Source of the DNA: Streptomyces sp. Alt3
GTDB taxonomy: Bacteria; Actinomycetota; Actinomycetes; Streptomycetales; Streptomycetaceae
DNA length: 64,000 nucleotides
NCBI RefSeq assembly: GCF_030719215.1
Contig: NZ_CP120983.1
Location: 124,001-188,000 of the forward strand
Direction: 5' to 3'
The notes below the pieces were generated by a model that ran no database searches, was not told the DNA's origin, and was given only the letters and a program-made list of their open reading frames with translations. Position 1 is the first letter of the stretch. Every line of letters starts with the position of its first letter. A program made the translations under genes and the position numbers. This document shows, in pieces, positions 1 through 7,787 of the stretch.

Positions 1-51
1 GCTCTTTTACTGATCGTTTCAGAATCAGGTTCTCCCGATCGCCGGAACCTG

Positions 52-411
52 TCAGCCATCGAGCCGCTGAAGGACTTGCGTAAACTCATCGTTTTCGACC
101 AACCCGACGAGCACCTGGGTCATGTTGCTGAGGCCGGCATCGCGGACGATGAGGCCGTCCGAGACCCAGAAGTAGCTGCCTCCCAGGGCTTCCCCGCTTG
201 CTGCCCACCTCTTCATCACGAGCTCGACCTGGGCGAGAGTGATGATGGTTGCGCTCCAACGAGAGCCGTCCGGAAGGTCGACGAAGACGTCGACGTTGTC
301 CACCGCATCCAGGTCCTCACCCGCGTTCGGCAGGAACGCGGCCGCGAAATGCTCTGTATGGACTCGGTAGAAGGGGCCGTCCCAGGCTCCCGGCTGTCTG
401 CTCTGACTCAT
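52..411 (-). CDS. Conserved hypothetical protein carried inside the IS5 element
   Basis: A protein of about 119 aa with no function I can assign. It is a compact soluble protein rich in aromatic and acidic residues (WDGPFYRVHTEHF near the N-terminus, YFWVSDGLIVRD in the second half), with no signal peptide or membrane segment. The sequence looks like a real chromosomal Streptomyces gene rather than a shadow ORF. The frame is open back to a GTG at 441, but ATG 411 (MSQSR) is preferred because the extra residues look like non-coding translation. It lies between the IS left repeat and the transposase and is divergent from it, so it appears to be cargo. It is not obviously a transposition function. 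Confidence 0.6.
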   Translation of the reverse strand: MSQSRQPGAWDGPFYRVHTEHFAAAFLPNAGEDLDAVDNVDVFVDLPDGSRWSATIITLAQVELVMKRWAASGEALGGSYFWVSDGLIVRDAGLSNMTQVLVGLVENDEFTQVLQRLDG

Positions 412-473
412 CAGGCGAGTTTGCCGGGTCAATCGGTCCACCTCAACGAGGATCTTCCGCCACGCTGCCAGAC

Positions 474-1283
474 GTGATCAGTGATCTTGTGCCCGATGAC
501 CTTTGGGCCCGCATTGCTCCGATGCTGCCACCCCCTCCGCAGCGGCGGCATCGATATACGGGACGACACCGGACATGCGACCGCATCGCGCTGGCAGGCA
601 TCATCTTCGTCCTGCGTACGGGTGTGACCTGGCGCGACGTGCCACGCCAGGAGGTGGGTTGCTCCGGGGTGACGGCCTGGCGCCGTCTACGGGACTGGAC
701 CGAAGCCGGCGTCTGGCCCCGCCTGCACGTTGCGATCCTCACCGAGCTGCGGACGGCCAGGCTGCTGGAGATGGACGACTGTGCCATCGACGGATCGCAC
801 ATCCGCGCCCTCAAAGGAGGAGCTCACACAGGACCATCTCCAGTCGACCGGGGCCGCCCCGGCAGCAAGCACCACGTCATCGTCGACCGGCACGGCACAC
901 CGCTCGCTGTGTCACTGACCGGCGGCAACCGACACGATGTCACCCAGCTCATGCCGCTCGTCGATGCCATCCCCCGCATTCGTGGACTGCGCGGACGGCC
1001 GCGCCATCGCCCGCGATGCCTGTACGCCGACCGCGGCTACGACTTCGACAAGTACCGGCGACTCCTCCGGCACCGAGGGATAGCTCCGAAAATCGCCCGC
1101 CGTGGTGCCCCCCACGGCTCCGGCTTGGGCAAAACCCGCTGGGTTGTCGAGCGCACCTTCGCCTGGCTCCACCAGTTCAAGAGGCTCCGCATCCGCTACG
1201 AGATACGCGCCGACTTCCACCTCGCCCTGCTACAACTCGCTTGCAGCATCATCTGCTTGAGGCGACTCCGAACCTCATTCTGA
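474..1283 (+). CDS. IS5-family transposase
   Basis: A DDE transposase of 269 aa that cuts and joins the ends of the surrounding element. The N-terminal region (VPDDLWARIAPMLPPP, residues 4-20) matches the IS5 DUF4096-type DNA-binding domain. The catalytic core follows, with Asp in CAIDGSHIRA, Asp in LYADRGYD and Glu in RWVVERTFAW. The GTG at 474 is chosen because the family's conserved start (VISDLVPDD) begins there; the longer upstream frame is antisense to the passenger gene. The frame is intact and the stop lies 9 bp from the right end, so it is probably functional. Confidence 0.9.
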   Translation: MISDLVPDDLWARIAPMLPPPPQRRHRYTGRHRTCDRIALAGIIFVLRTGVTWRDVPRQEVGCSGVTAWRRLRDWTEAGVWPRLHVAILTELRTARLLEMDDCAIDGSHIRALKGGAHTGPSPVDRGRPGSKHHVIVDRHGTPLAVSLTGGNRHDVTQLMPLVDAIPRIRGLRGRPRHRPRCLYADRGYDFDKYRRLLRHRGIAPKIARRGAPHGSGLGKTRWVVERTFAWLHQFKRLRIRYEIRADFHLALLQLACSIICLRRLRTSF

Positions 1284-1295
1284 AACGATCAGTTA

Positions 1296-3055
1296 GGGCG
1301 TGCAGATCATTTACTTGCCTTCTTGATCTTTCACTAGAGCAGGTCAGAAGCGAGGAACGTCGTGATGTCGGCTGGTGTGCGGAAGCGGGCGGTGGAGGCA
1401 TCGACTCGAGGGCCGTGTGCTTCGAGGAGTGGGCGAATTTCCTGGTTCGCTCGGCAGATGGTCACGGCGGAGACGCCGAACAGTTGGCCCAAGAGGTCCA
1501 TGGTGGCGAGTTTGCGCAGGTGGAGCACGGTGGCCAGGACCCGGTCGGCTGGGGTGAGCTTGGCTTTGGCACCTGTGCCCGGTGCGACCAGACGCTCGTG
1601 ACCACGACGTGCGCGGAGCACGTCCTCGCGTTGAGCCTCCAGCGCTGGAGTCAGCTCGTCGATGAGCTCGCTGAGCCGCTGGCGGGTCATCCCGGTCAGT
1701 TCCGGGTCCTGCAGCGAACGCCGCGTGAGGTGATCCAGCCTGTTCGCCTGGGCCTGGTCGGGGGTGTTGTTGATCGCCGTCGCCTCCCGCGAGGGCTGCG
1801 GGTGGAGGGTGTAGTTCCAGTCGCCGTGGAAGCGGTGTCGGGTGATCGGCAGGGCGGCAAGTTCGTCATCACTGACCTGGACGCCGGTGGGATAGAGGTT
1901 GGTGTCGAGTTCGGCGTGAACGGTCAGGCCGGTCTTCGTGGTGGTCGCGGCGATGCTCTGGACGATGACTTCGTGGCTGGTCAGAGGCCTTCCACGCCAG
2001 TTCATGGTGATGTGGGAGAACAGCCGGTGCTCGATCCGGTTCCACTTCGAAGTTCCGGGAGGCAGGTGGCAGACGGTAACCGTCAGGCCGGCCTCGGTGG
2101 CGAACCGGGCGAGTTCGGTCTTCCAGGTGCGGGTGCGATAGCCGTTGGAGCCGCCCGCATCGGCGGTGATCAGGAGCCGGTCGGCCGTCGGGTAGGCGGC
2201 CCGGCCGGCTCCGTTCCACCAGCGGCGGATCGATTCGACGGCGAACGCGGCGGTGTCGTGGTCGGTGCCCACGTTGACCCAGCCGGTGTTCGCGGCGACG
2301 TCGAAGATGCCGTAGGGCACCGCTCTGCCCAGCTCGCGGTCGGGGAAGTCGTGGGTGTCGACCCGCACCGGTTCGCCTCTCGGCTCCCATTCACGGCCGT
2401 TGTTTTTGAACGGGCCGACCAGTTCCTTCTTCTTCGTGTCCACGCTGATCACCGGAGCTCCGCAGTCCTGGTGATCACGGGCCTGCTCGTTGAGGTAGTG
2501 GAACTGTGCGTCACGGTCGGGATGCTGCTTGCCTTCCAGCGTCTTGGCGTTGCTCTGCAGGCTGAAGCCCTCCTCGCGCAGCAGGTCGCCCACCGTGTCC
2601 GCACAGATCTTGTGGCCCTGCCGGGTCAGCTGCTCGGCGAGCTTGCGGGTGGATTTGGTGGTCCAGCGCAACGGCGACATGGGATCTCCGCGGACGTCCG
2701 GCTCGACCAGCGTGAGGAGTGCTTCCCGAACGGCCGGGTTCCGGTCGACGACGCGTTTGCGGCCGGCGCCGGACCGGCGAATGCGTCCCAATGGCACTTC
2801 TCCGGAGTCGAGTTCCCGCACTCCGACAGACACAGTGGCCTCACGGACACCGGCGGCACGGGCGACTGCTCTGATCCCGCCGTGGCCGAGGGACTGGGCC
2901 TCCGCCCCTATCAACAAGCGACGCTGCCGCTCGTCGAGGTGCGGCAGAATCGCCTCGAACTTGGCTGCCAGTACAGTCGGTTGTCTCTCTAACCCGCTCA
3001 TGTCACACCAACGACACACCGAGCGGAAAGCTACGAGTTAATGATCTGCACGCCC
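1296..3055 (-). mobile_element. ISAzo13-family insertion sequence
   Basis: The element is bounded by 15-bp perfect inverted repeats: gggcgtgcagatcat at 1296-1310 and its complement at 3041-3055. TTA is present on both sides (1293-1295 and 3056-3058). It is 1760 bp with one intact transposase on the minus strand. It directly abuts the IS5 element, sharing a single TTA, and on its other side truncates a third transposase whose last codons begin just after 3058. Confidence 0.75.
1334..3001 (-). CDS. ISAzo13-family transposase with C-terminal HTH extension
   Basis: A 555-aa DDE transposase. Residues 1-400 match the ISAzo13 family: an N-terminal helix-turn-helix (GIRAVARAAGVREATVS), then catalytic Asp in VISVDTKKKE, Asp in LITADAGGSNG and Glu in WNRIEHRLFSH. 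The last ~110 residues are extra and contain a second HTH-like segment (LTPADRVLATVLHLRKLAT, then LLGQLFGVSAVTI), resembling the helper domain in front of DDE_Tnp_4 transposases. ATG 3001 (MSGLERQ) is used; an alternative start lies at 3019. The frame is complete. Confidence 0.88.
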   Translation of the reverse strand: MSGLERQPTVLAAKFEAILPHLDERQRRLLIGAEAQSLGHGGIRAVARAAGVREATVSVGVRELDSGEVPLGRIRRSGAGRKRVVDRNPAVREALLTLVEPDVRGDPMSPLRWTTKSTRKLAEQLTRQGHKICADTVGDLLREEGFSLQSNAKTLEGKQHPDRDAQFHYLNEQARDHQDCGAPVISVDTKKKELVGPFKNNGREWEPRGEPVRVDTHDFPDRELGRAVPYGIFDVAANTGWVNVGTDHDTAAFAVESIRRWWNGAGRAAYPTADRLLITADAGGSNGYRTRTWKTELARFATEAGLTVTVCHLPPGTSKWNRIEHRLFSHITMNWRGRPLTSHEVIVQSIAATTTKTGLTVHAELDTNLYPTGVQVSDDELAALPITRHRFHGDWNYTLHPQPSREATAINNTPDQAQANRLDHLTRRSLQDPELTGMTRQRLSELIDELTPALEAQREDVLRARRGHERLVAPGTGAKAKLTPADRVLATVLHLRKLATMDLLGQLFGVSAVTICRANQEIRPLLEAHGPRVDASTARFRTPADITTFLASDLL

Positions 3056-3058
3056 TTA

Positions 3059-3115
3059 GTCTCGTTGGGCTGCAGCCTCATCTGCTGGAGACGCCTGAAG
3101 AAGTTCGGATCATGA
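3059..3115 (+). pseudogene. C-terminal remnant of a second IS5-family transposase
   Basis: Translation from 3059 gives VSLGCSLICWRRLKKFGS and a stop. This aligns with the C-terminus of the intact transposase upstream (LACSIICLRRLRTSF). Only the last ~18 codons survive, immediately right of the ISAzo13 right end and its flanking TTA. Either ISAzo13 inserted into this older copy and the rest was later lost, or the junction arose by recombination. It cannot be functional. Confidence 0.65.
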
Positions 3116-3130
3116 ATCTGCACTGCAGTT

Positions 3131-3577
3131 CTAGGAGTTACGGCTCACGATCGAGTTGGCGTATGACGCGAGATCCTGGACCCAAACCTGCAGACGCCGT
3201 CTCCTGAGCATGTCCAGGAGAGGGAGGGTGTGTCGGTAGGTCGCTGACCAGGTGATGTCGGTGGCGCCATGGGGGGCTCGGGCCAGGTCCACAGACCCTC
3301 GATGAGAGGTGAACAGACCTGCGGTCTGTTCGTAGCTGAACCGCTGGTCGGGAATCATCTCGACGACGCGCTCGCGGCAGCACACACGCCCAGTATGGGA
3401 ACGGATGGTGCGCAGGTCATCCACGCGTGCCGGCCGGTCGACTCCCGCAGGCACATCCCACTCGACGTCGGCGTAGGCGGACCACAACGGCCAGGATTCT
3501 GCATCCAGGAGCGCCGCGTAGACGATGGCGGCAGACGCCGATGAGTGCGAAGAAGCAGTAATAGCGAGGGACGACAC
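3131..3577 (-). CDS. SRPBCC / polyketide-cyclase-like family protein
   Basis: A 148-aa protein of the START/SRPBCC helix-grip fold, a small hydrophobic-ligand-binding family. The typical opening (SASAAIVYAALLDAESWPLWS, residues 13-33) and the downstream RFSYEQTAG and TDITWSATYRH strands are visible. There is no signal peptide. GTG 3577 is the only sensible start. It points toward the IS cluster and has no operon partner. The ligand cannot be predicted; such proteins act in stress responses, polyketide cyclisation or are of unknown function. Confidence 0.75.
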   Translation of the reverse strand: MSSLAITASSHSSASAAIVYAALLDAESWPLWSAYADVEWDVPAGVDRPARVDDLRTIRSHTGRVCCRERVVEMIPDQRFSYEQTAGLFTSHRGSVDLARAPHGATDITWSATYRHTLPLLDMLRRRRLQVWVQDLASYANSIVSRNS

Positions 3578-3615
3578 CCCAACAAGGGTAGACCGCGTCT
3601 CACCATGATCGTGTT

Positions 3616-5194
3616 ACGAGCTCTTACACCATCCTCACCGACCCGGCCCCGCTCCAGGTTCCGGAGGCGGGCGAACAGTCTCAGGGAACGGTCTACATCG
3701 TCGTCTCCAATCCCAGGAACAAGGAAATGGCCTGGCTGTACGTCAAGGTGCGCGTGCCCTTCGGGAAGGTGGCGGATGCCCTGACGCCCGATCCGAAGGC
3801 GATCACAGCGCGGGTTCTGCCGGACGCGACGAGGAAGCCGGAGGACGAGCCACTGACCGACTGGGACAGCGCGGCAGGTGTCCTCACGGTGACCCCCCGT
3901 CCCAGCACGTGGTTCAAGGCCGGCGGTTCCATGGTCCTGGCGCTGGAGGGCTTTCCGGTCTCCAGCACGCCGGGGCCGGTCCTCCTGCAGCTGACGGAGG
4001 GCGTACAGAACGGCCCCTTCAAGGAGGAGTCCCCTGTGACGCTGAGTCTGCTGAAGCAGGCTCCCAAGGTGCCGCGCAACTTCCGTGCGAAGCGGTCCCT
4101 GGTGACTGCGGGCACGGACGTAGTACTGCAGTGGGAGGGCCCCGACACTCTCACCTACCAGGTCCAGGGTCCGGACGGCCCCTCACCAACCGCCCCCCCC
4201 CCGGAGGCAAGGAACCGGCTGGGAGTGGTCGCCACAGTCCGGCGAGGAGCCGAAGCGGGACGCCACCTACACCCTGACAGCCACCTCCACCGCCCAGCAG
4301 CAGCCGGGATACTTCCTCACCACCACCGTCCACCTGCGCAGCCCCGAATTCGAGGGCGTGACCGCCACGAGCGGAGTGCACACCCCGTGGGTGCGGGGCC
4401 GCGAGGAGGACGCCGGGTGGATCGAGTTCCCGTCCAAGGGGCTGAACGTCTTCCACGGCGCCGCCGCGGAGCGGTTGTGGGGCACCGTTTCGGCCAGTGA
4501 GGCGGACCTGAACGACCTGTTCACCCGTCGGGCCAAGACGGAACACCTCACGGTCGAGACCGGGTTGACGGTCGACGGTGTGCTGGAGACGCAGGACGGA
4601 CCTCCCCGGCTGGTCGTCCACGGCCGGTTGGACGCCGAGGGTGATCTGAAGGCCGACCGGAACGCGGTCGTCGGGGGCGCCCTCACCGTCGCCGGCCAGG
4701 TGGACGCCGGAGGCGAGCTGCACGCCACCAGCAACGCCGTGGTGGACGGCGACCTCATCGTCAACGGCAAGCTGGAGCTGGATGCACTGCTCGTCGCGCG
4801 CGAAGCCACCGTCGGCGGTGATCTCACCGTCAACGGCAGGGCGGATGTCCTGGGCGGGCTGCGGTCCGCCGGGGAGACCGTCATCGGTGACGACCTCACC
4901 GTCGACGGCGGTCTCGGTGTCCGCGGGGAGTCCGCGTTCTCGGGGAAGGTGAACGCCAACGCGCACTTGTCGGTCCGGAACGGGAGCGACTGGATTCTGC
5001 ACACGGACGACGACCTGATATCAGTCAACGGCGGCCTCCGCGTCCAGGAGGAGTCGCTGTTCCTCGGCAAGGTGAACGCGAACGGGCGCCTGTCGGTCCG
5101 GAACGGGACCGACTGGCTCGTTCACGTCAACGACGACCAGGTGGCGATCCAAGGCAGCCTGCGAGTGCACGGGGCGTTCCACTCCGACAGTTGA
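3616..5194 (+). pseudogene. Repeat-rich beta-strand protein, frameshifted at a C10 tract and lacking a normal start
   Basis: One protein is encoded in two frames. Residues from 3616 (TSSYTILTDPAPLQVPEAG) run to about 4190; the frame then changes inside a run of ten C (4193-4202) and continues as WSPQSGEEPKRDATYTL to the stop at 5194. In the first frame there is no ATG or GTG before 3727; an ACG at 3616 sits where a start would be expected. The C-terminal half is built of short Gly/Asp/Val repeats (for example VDGDLIVNGKLELDALLVA), consistent with a beta-solenoid, and ends in two copies of a ~43-residue unit containing GKVNAN and LSVRNG. Function unknown. It could be restored by a 1-nt indel in the C tract. 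Confidence 0.7.
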
Positions 5195-5298
5195 CAGCCA
5201 TGTCCTGCCGGCTGCTCGGCCGGGTTCCACCCCCGACCCTGCCGGTAGGGGGGCCGGGTCCGCCCTGCCTGCAAGGCGGGCCGGGTTGCGCCGAGAAG

Positions 5299-5335
5299 CG
5301 GGGCCGCGACGGTCGTCGAGATCGGCGCGGCCCCG
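5299..5335. terminator. Candidate bidirectional terminator
   Basis: A perfect 10-bp stem (cggggccgcg at 5299-5308 with cgcggccccg at 5326-5335) lies between two convergent genes ending at 5194 and 5421. There is no T tract, which is usual in Streptomyces. Confidence 0.5.
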
Positions 5336-5420
5336 TGGCCGTGGAACGGAGCGGGCGCGTTCGGGGAGGATCACTCTCCGGTCGGCGCGGCGTACGAGGC
5401 CGTGGTCCGCTCCGTTCCGG

Positions 5421-7787
5421 TCATCCGCCCGTGTGGTGGAGCGAGACCGCGGTCAGGCTCGGGGTGTACTGCTCCGTGGCGATCTGGCCGGTGAGAGCAA
5501 CCCGGAGCTTGGTGGTGGTGACGCTGTCGAAGCCGGTCACGGTCAGGTCGTGTCCGATGCCCGTGTCACGGCTCGCGAAGGTCACCCAGGTGCCCGTCGC
5601 CGCGTCCCAGCGCTGGAGCTCGAACGACTGCACCCGCGGATTGGTGCCCGAGTCCGTGTACTCGTCCAGGTAGACCTGGTCGAAGGTGGTGTCCGTACCG
5701 AGGTCGATGTCGAGCGTGATCGGGTAGGCCGCGTCGTCGGCGGCGGCCCAGCGGGTGGTCAGGTCGCCGTCGGTCAGCTTCTCCGCGCCGAGCGAGCCGT
5801 TCGCGCCGGGATGGGTGGAGCTGGCGGTCACCGGCTTGCCGAGGGCGAGGTCGGCCCGGTTGTCGGCCTCCTCCTCGATCGGATCGTCGTCGACCGGGTG
5901 GGCGACGTGCTTGCCTGCCTTCCTCTCGGCGATGCCGATGTCCGGGGCGTCACCGTAGTAGAGGCGGGTTCCCAGGAAGTCCGAGGAGCCCATGTGCGCG
6001 TTGTAGCGGCCCGCGTCGATCAGCGGCGAGTCCTTGCGCAGCGAGAAGTGCGCGGCGGCCTTGCGGATGTGGTCCACGCCCGCCCCCGTGACGTGGTCGG
6101 CGGGGTCGCCGACGAACTTCGGATCGGTTCGCAGCCCGTCCGGGTCGGCCGGTTCCTGGGTGGAGTGCTCGGCGCCCGCCTCGTAGTAGTCGTTGTGGGA
6201 GAACACGGCCTGCCGCAGGGCGCCGGTACGGCGGTACCACGGAGTCTCGGTCGTCTTCGAGGTGTTGTAGAAGATGTTGTTCAGGAAGTAGACACGGCTC
6301 AGGAACGTCTCGTCGTGGACGTAGTCCAGGTCGGCGCCGTCGTAGACGAAGGTGTTGTTCGTGAAGTAAGTCGGCGAGTAGTTCGTCGACAGCATGTTCT
6401 TCACGAGGACGCCGTTGTCGTTGACGCTCAGGTTGTAACGGGCGACCGAGTTCGAGCTGTTGCCCATGTAGGCCATCCAGCCCGCCGCGTTGTCGTGCGA
6501 GTAGTTGTACTGGTACGTCACGTTGAAGTTCGTGTACTCCAGGTCCCAGGGGGTTCCGTCGTACTCGTTGTGCGGACCGCCGTACACCTCGTTGTACTGC
6601 ATGGTCGAGTCGGCGCCCGCCCACAGGTACAGGCCGCAGGACACCGCGTCGTAGCGCTCCAGGAAGCCGTTGACCTCGTTGTACTCGACGGTCATCCGCT
6701 GGGTGTCGGCGAGCTGGAAGGCGCCTTGGCCGATGCTCCTGGCGTAGTTGTGGCCGATGTAGACGTCACGGCTGTACAGGTCGCGGGTGCGTACCCACAG
6801 CTGCTCCCAGCCCTCGTGGTACTTGCCGGCCTCGTCGTACTGGCCCGCGTCCGCGCCGTCGGCGGCGAACCAGTTGAACGCGAACTGGACGGCGTGCAGC
6901 TCGACGTTGTCGAACGTGTTGTTCTCGATCCGCACGTCCTTGAAGTAGTGGCCGCCGGTCGCGTAGTCCTTGTAGCTCTTGCTGCCGAAGACCTGGAAGT
7001 CGACCGCACCGTAGTGGATCTTCTGCCAGTTGCTCGGGCCGTCGAGGTCGTGGACGTAGATGTTCGATATGCGGAAGTGGTCCATGATGGTGTCATCGTC
7101 GGCCTTCATCAGGTCGGCGTTGATCGAGACCATGATTCCGTCGCGGACGTACGACCCCTTGGTGATGTCGGTCGCGAAGTCGTCGTCGTTGGACAGCTCG
7201 ACGTTGTCGATGTTCCAGTACTGCTGGTTGCGCAGCACGATCGCGCCGGTCAGGCCGACGGTCTCGGGGTTCTTCGTGCCGTCCGCCTTGAACGGGCTGG
7301 GCACGTTGCCGTTCGTCGCGATGTAGGGGCGGCCGGCGCGCTTGTCGCCGTAGGCCGAGATGGTGACCGGCTTGCCCGCGCTGCCGGAGCCCTTGGGCCA
7401 CAGTTGCTCGTCCTGCCACTGCTCACCGGCCTTGAGCAGGATCCGGTCGCCCGGCCCGAACGTCGTGGCGCTCGCCTTGGCGAGGCTGCGCCAGGCGGAA
7501 CCGGGTGAGGTGCCGGCCGCGTCGTCGTGGCCCTGCGTGGCGTCGATGTAGTAGTCCTTGCCGCCTGCCTTGTTCGGCTTGTTGCCCGGCCAGGACTGCC
7601 CGGCGGCAGTGGCGGGGGCGGCGGTGGGCTGCTCGGGCCGGGCCGCGGCGTGCGCGGCCGGGGCGAGTGATCCCACGAGTACCGCGGCCAGCAGGGAGGT
7701 CAGGCCCGCGCGAAGCGTCCGCGCGGTGATCCGCACTCGCTTCGGCGCCGCTTCGTCGGTGGGTGGGCCGACGTCGACAGGTCTCAT
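5421..7787 (-). CDS. Secreted right-handed beta-helix protein (polysaccharide lyase-like) with F5/8 type C domain
   Basis: A 788-aa extracellular protein. An N-terminal signal peptide (LTSLLAAVLVGSLAPAAHA, ending near residue 48) is followed by KDYYIDATQGHDDAAGTSPG, the usual opening of parallel beta-helix polysaccharide lyases or glycosidases. About 500 residues of beta-helix follow, rich in Asn/Asp ladder segments. Residues ~640-788 form a galactose-binding-like F5/8C (CBM32-type) domain (ALGKPVTASSTHPGANGS, DIDLGTDTTFDQVYLDEYTD). It is the last gene of the fucosidase/ABC operon, and its ATG overlaps the preceding stop by 4 bp (ATGA). It probably cuts or trims the polymer whose products the transporter imports. 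The exact bond is not deducible. Confidence 0.82.
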   Translation of the reverse strand: MRPVDVGPPTDEAAPKRVRITARTLRAGLTSLLAAVLVGSLAPAAHAAARPEQPTAAPATAAGQSWPGNKPNKAGGKDYYIDATQGHDDAAGTSPGSAWRSLAKASATTFGPGDRILLKAGEQWQDEQLWPKGSGSAGKPVTISAYGDKRAGRPYIATNGNVPSPFKADGTKNPETVGLTGAIVLRNQQYWNIDNVELSNDDDFATDITKGSYVRDGIMVSINADLMKADDDTIMDHFRISNIYVHDLDGPSNWQKIHYGAVDFQVFGSKSYKDYATGGHYFKDVRIENNTFDNVELHAVQFAFNWFAADGADAGQYDEAGKYHEGWEQLWVRTRDLYSRDVYIGHNYARSIGQGAFQLADTQRMTVEYNEVNGFLERYDAVSCGLYLWAGADSTMQYNEVYGGPHNEYDGTPWDLEYTNFNVTYQYNYSHDNAAGWMAYMGNSSNSVARYNLSVNDNGVLVKNMLSTNYSPTYFTNNTFVYDGADLDYVHDETFLSRVYFLNNIFYNTSKTTETPWYRRTGALRQAVFSHNDYYEAGAEHSTQEPADPDGLRTDPKFVGDPADHVTGAGVDHIRKAAAHFSLRKDSPLIDAGRYNAHMGSSDFLGTRLYYGDAPDIGIAERKAGKHVAHPVDDDPIEEEADNRADLALGKPVTASSTHPGANGSLGAEKLTDGDLTTRWAAADDAAYPITLDIDLGTDTTFDQVYLDEYTDSGTNPRVQSFELQRWDAATGTWVTFASRDTGIGHDLTVTGFDSVTTTKLRVALTGQIATEQYTPSLTAVSLHHTGG

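Larger units (their letters stand above)
10..1292 (+). mobile_element. IS5-family insertion sequence with passenger gene
   Basis: The ends are near-perfect inverted repeats of about 23 bp: the left end at 10-32 begins ctgatcgtttcagaat and the right end at 1270-1292 ends attctgaaacgatcag, with one mismatch further in. A 3-bp direct repeat TTA flanks the element (7-9 and 1293-1295), as expected for the IS5 subgroups that duplicate TNA. The element is 1283 bp and holds an intact transposase (474-1283) plus an unrelated minus-strand ORF (52-411) between the left repeat and the transposase. The right TTA is also the left flank of the next element. Confidence 0.8.

Noticed and set aside
503..2992. 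829-codon plus-strand ORF across both left-end insertion sequences
   Set aside because: It runs out of frame through the IS5 transposase and antisense to the ISAzo13 transposase; its composition is Arg/Pro/Gly shadow sequence without domains.
5286..7508. 740-codon plus-strand ORF
   Set aside because: It is antisense to the signal-peptide-bearing beta-helix lyase gene; Val/Arg-rich shadow typical of high-GC DNA.
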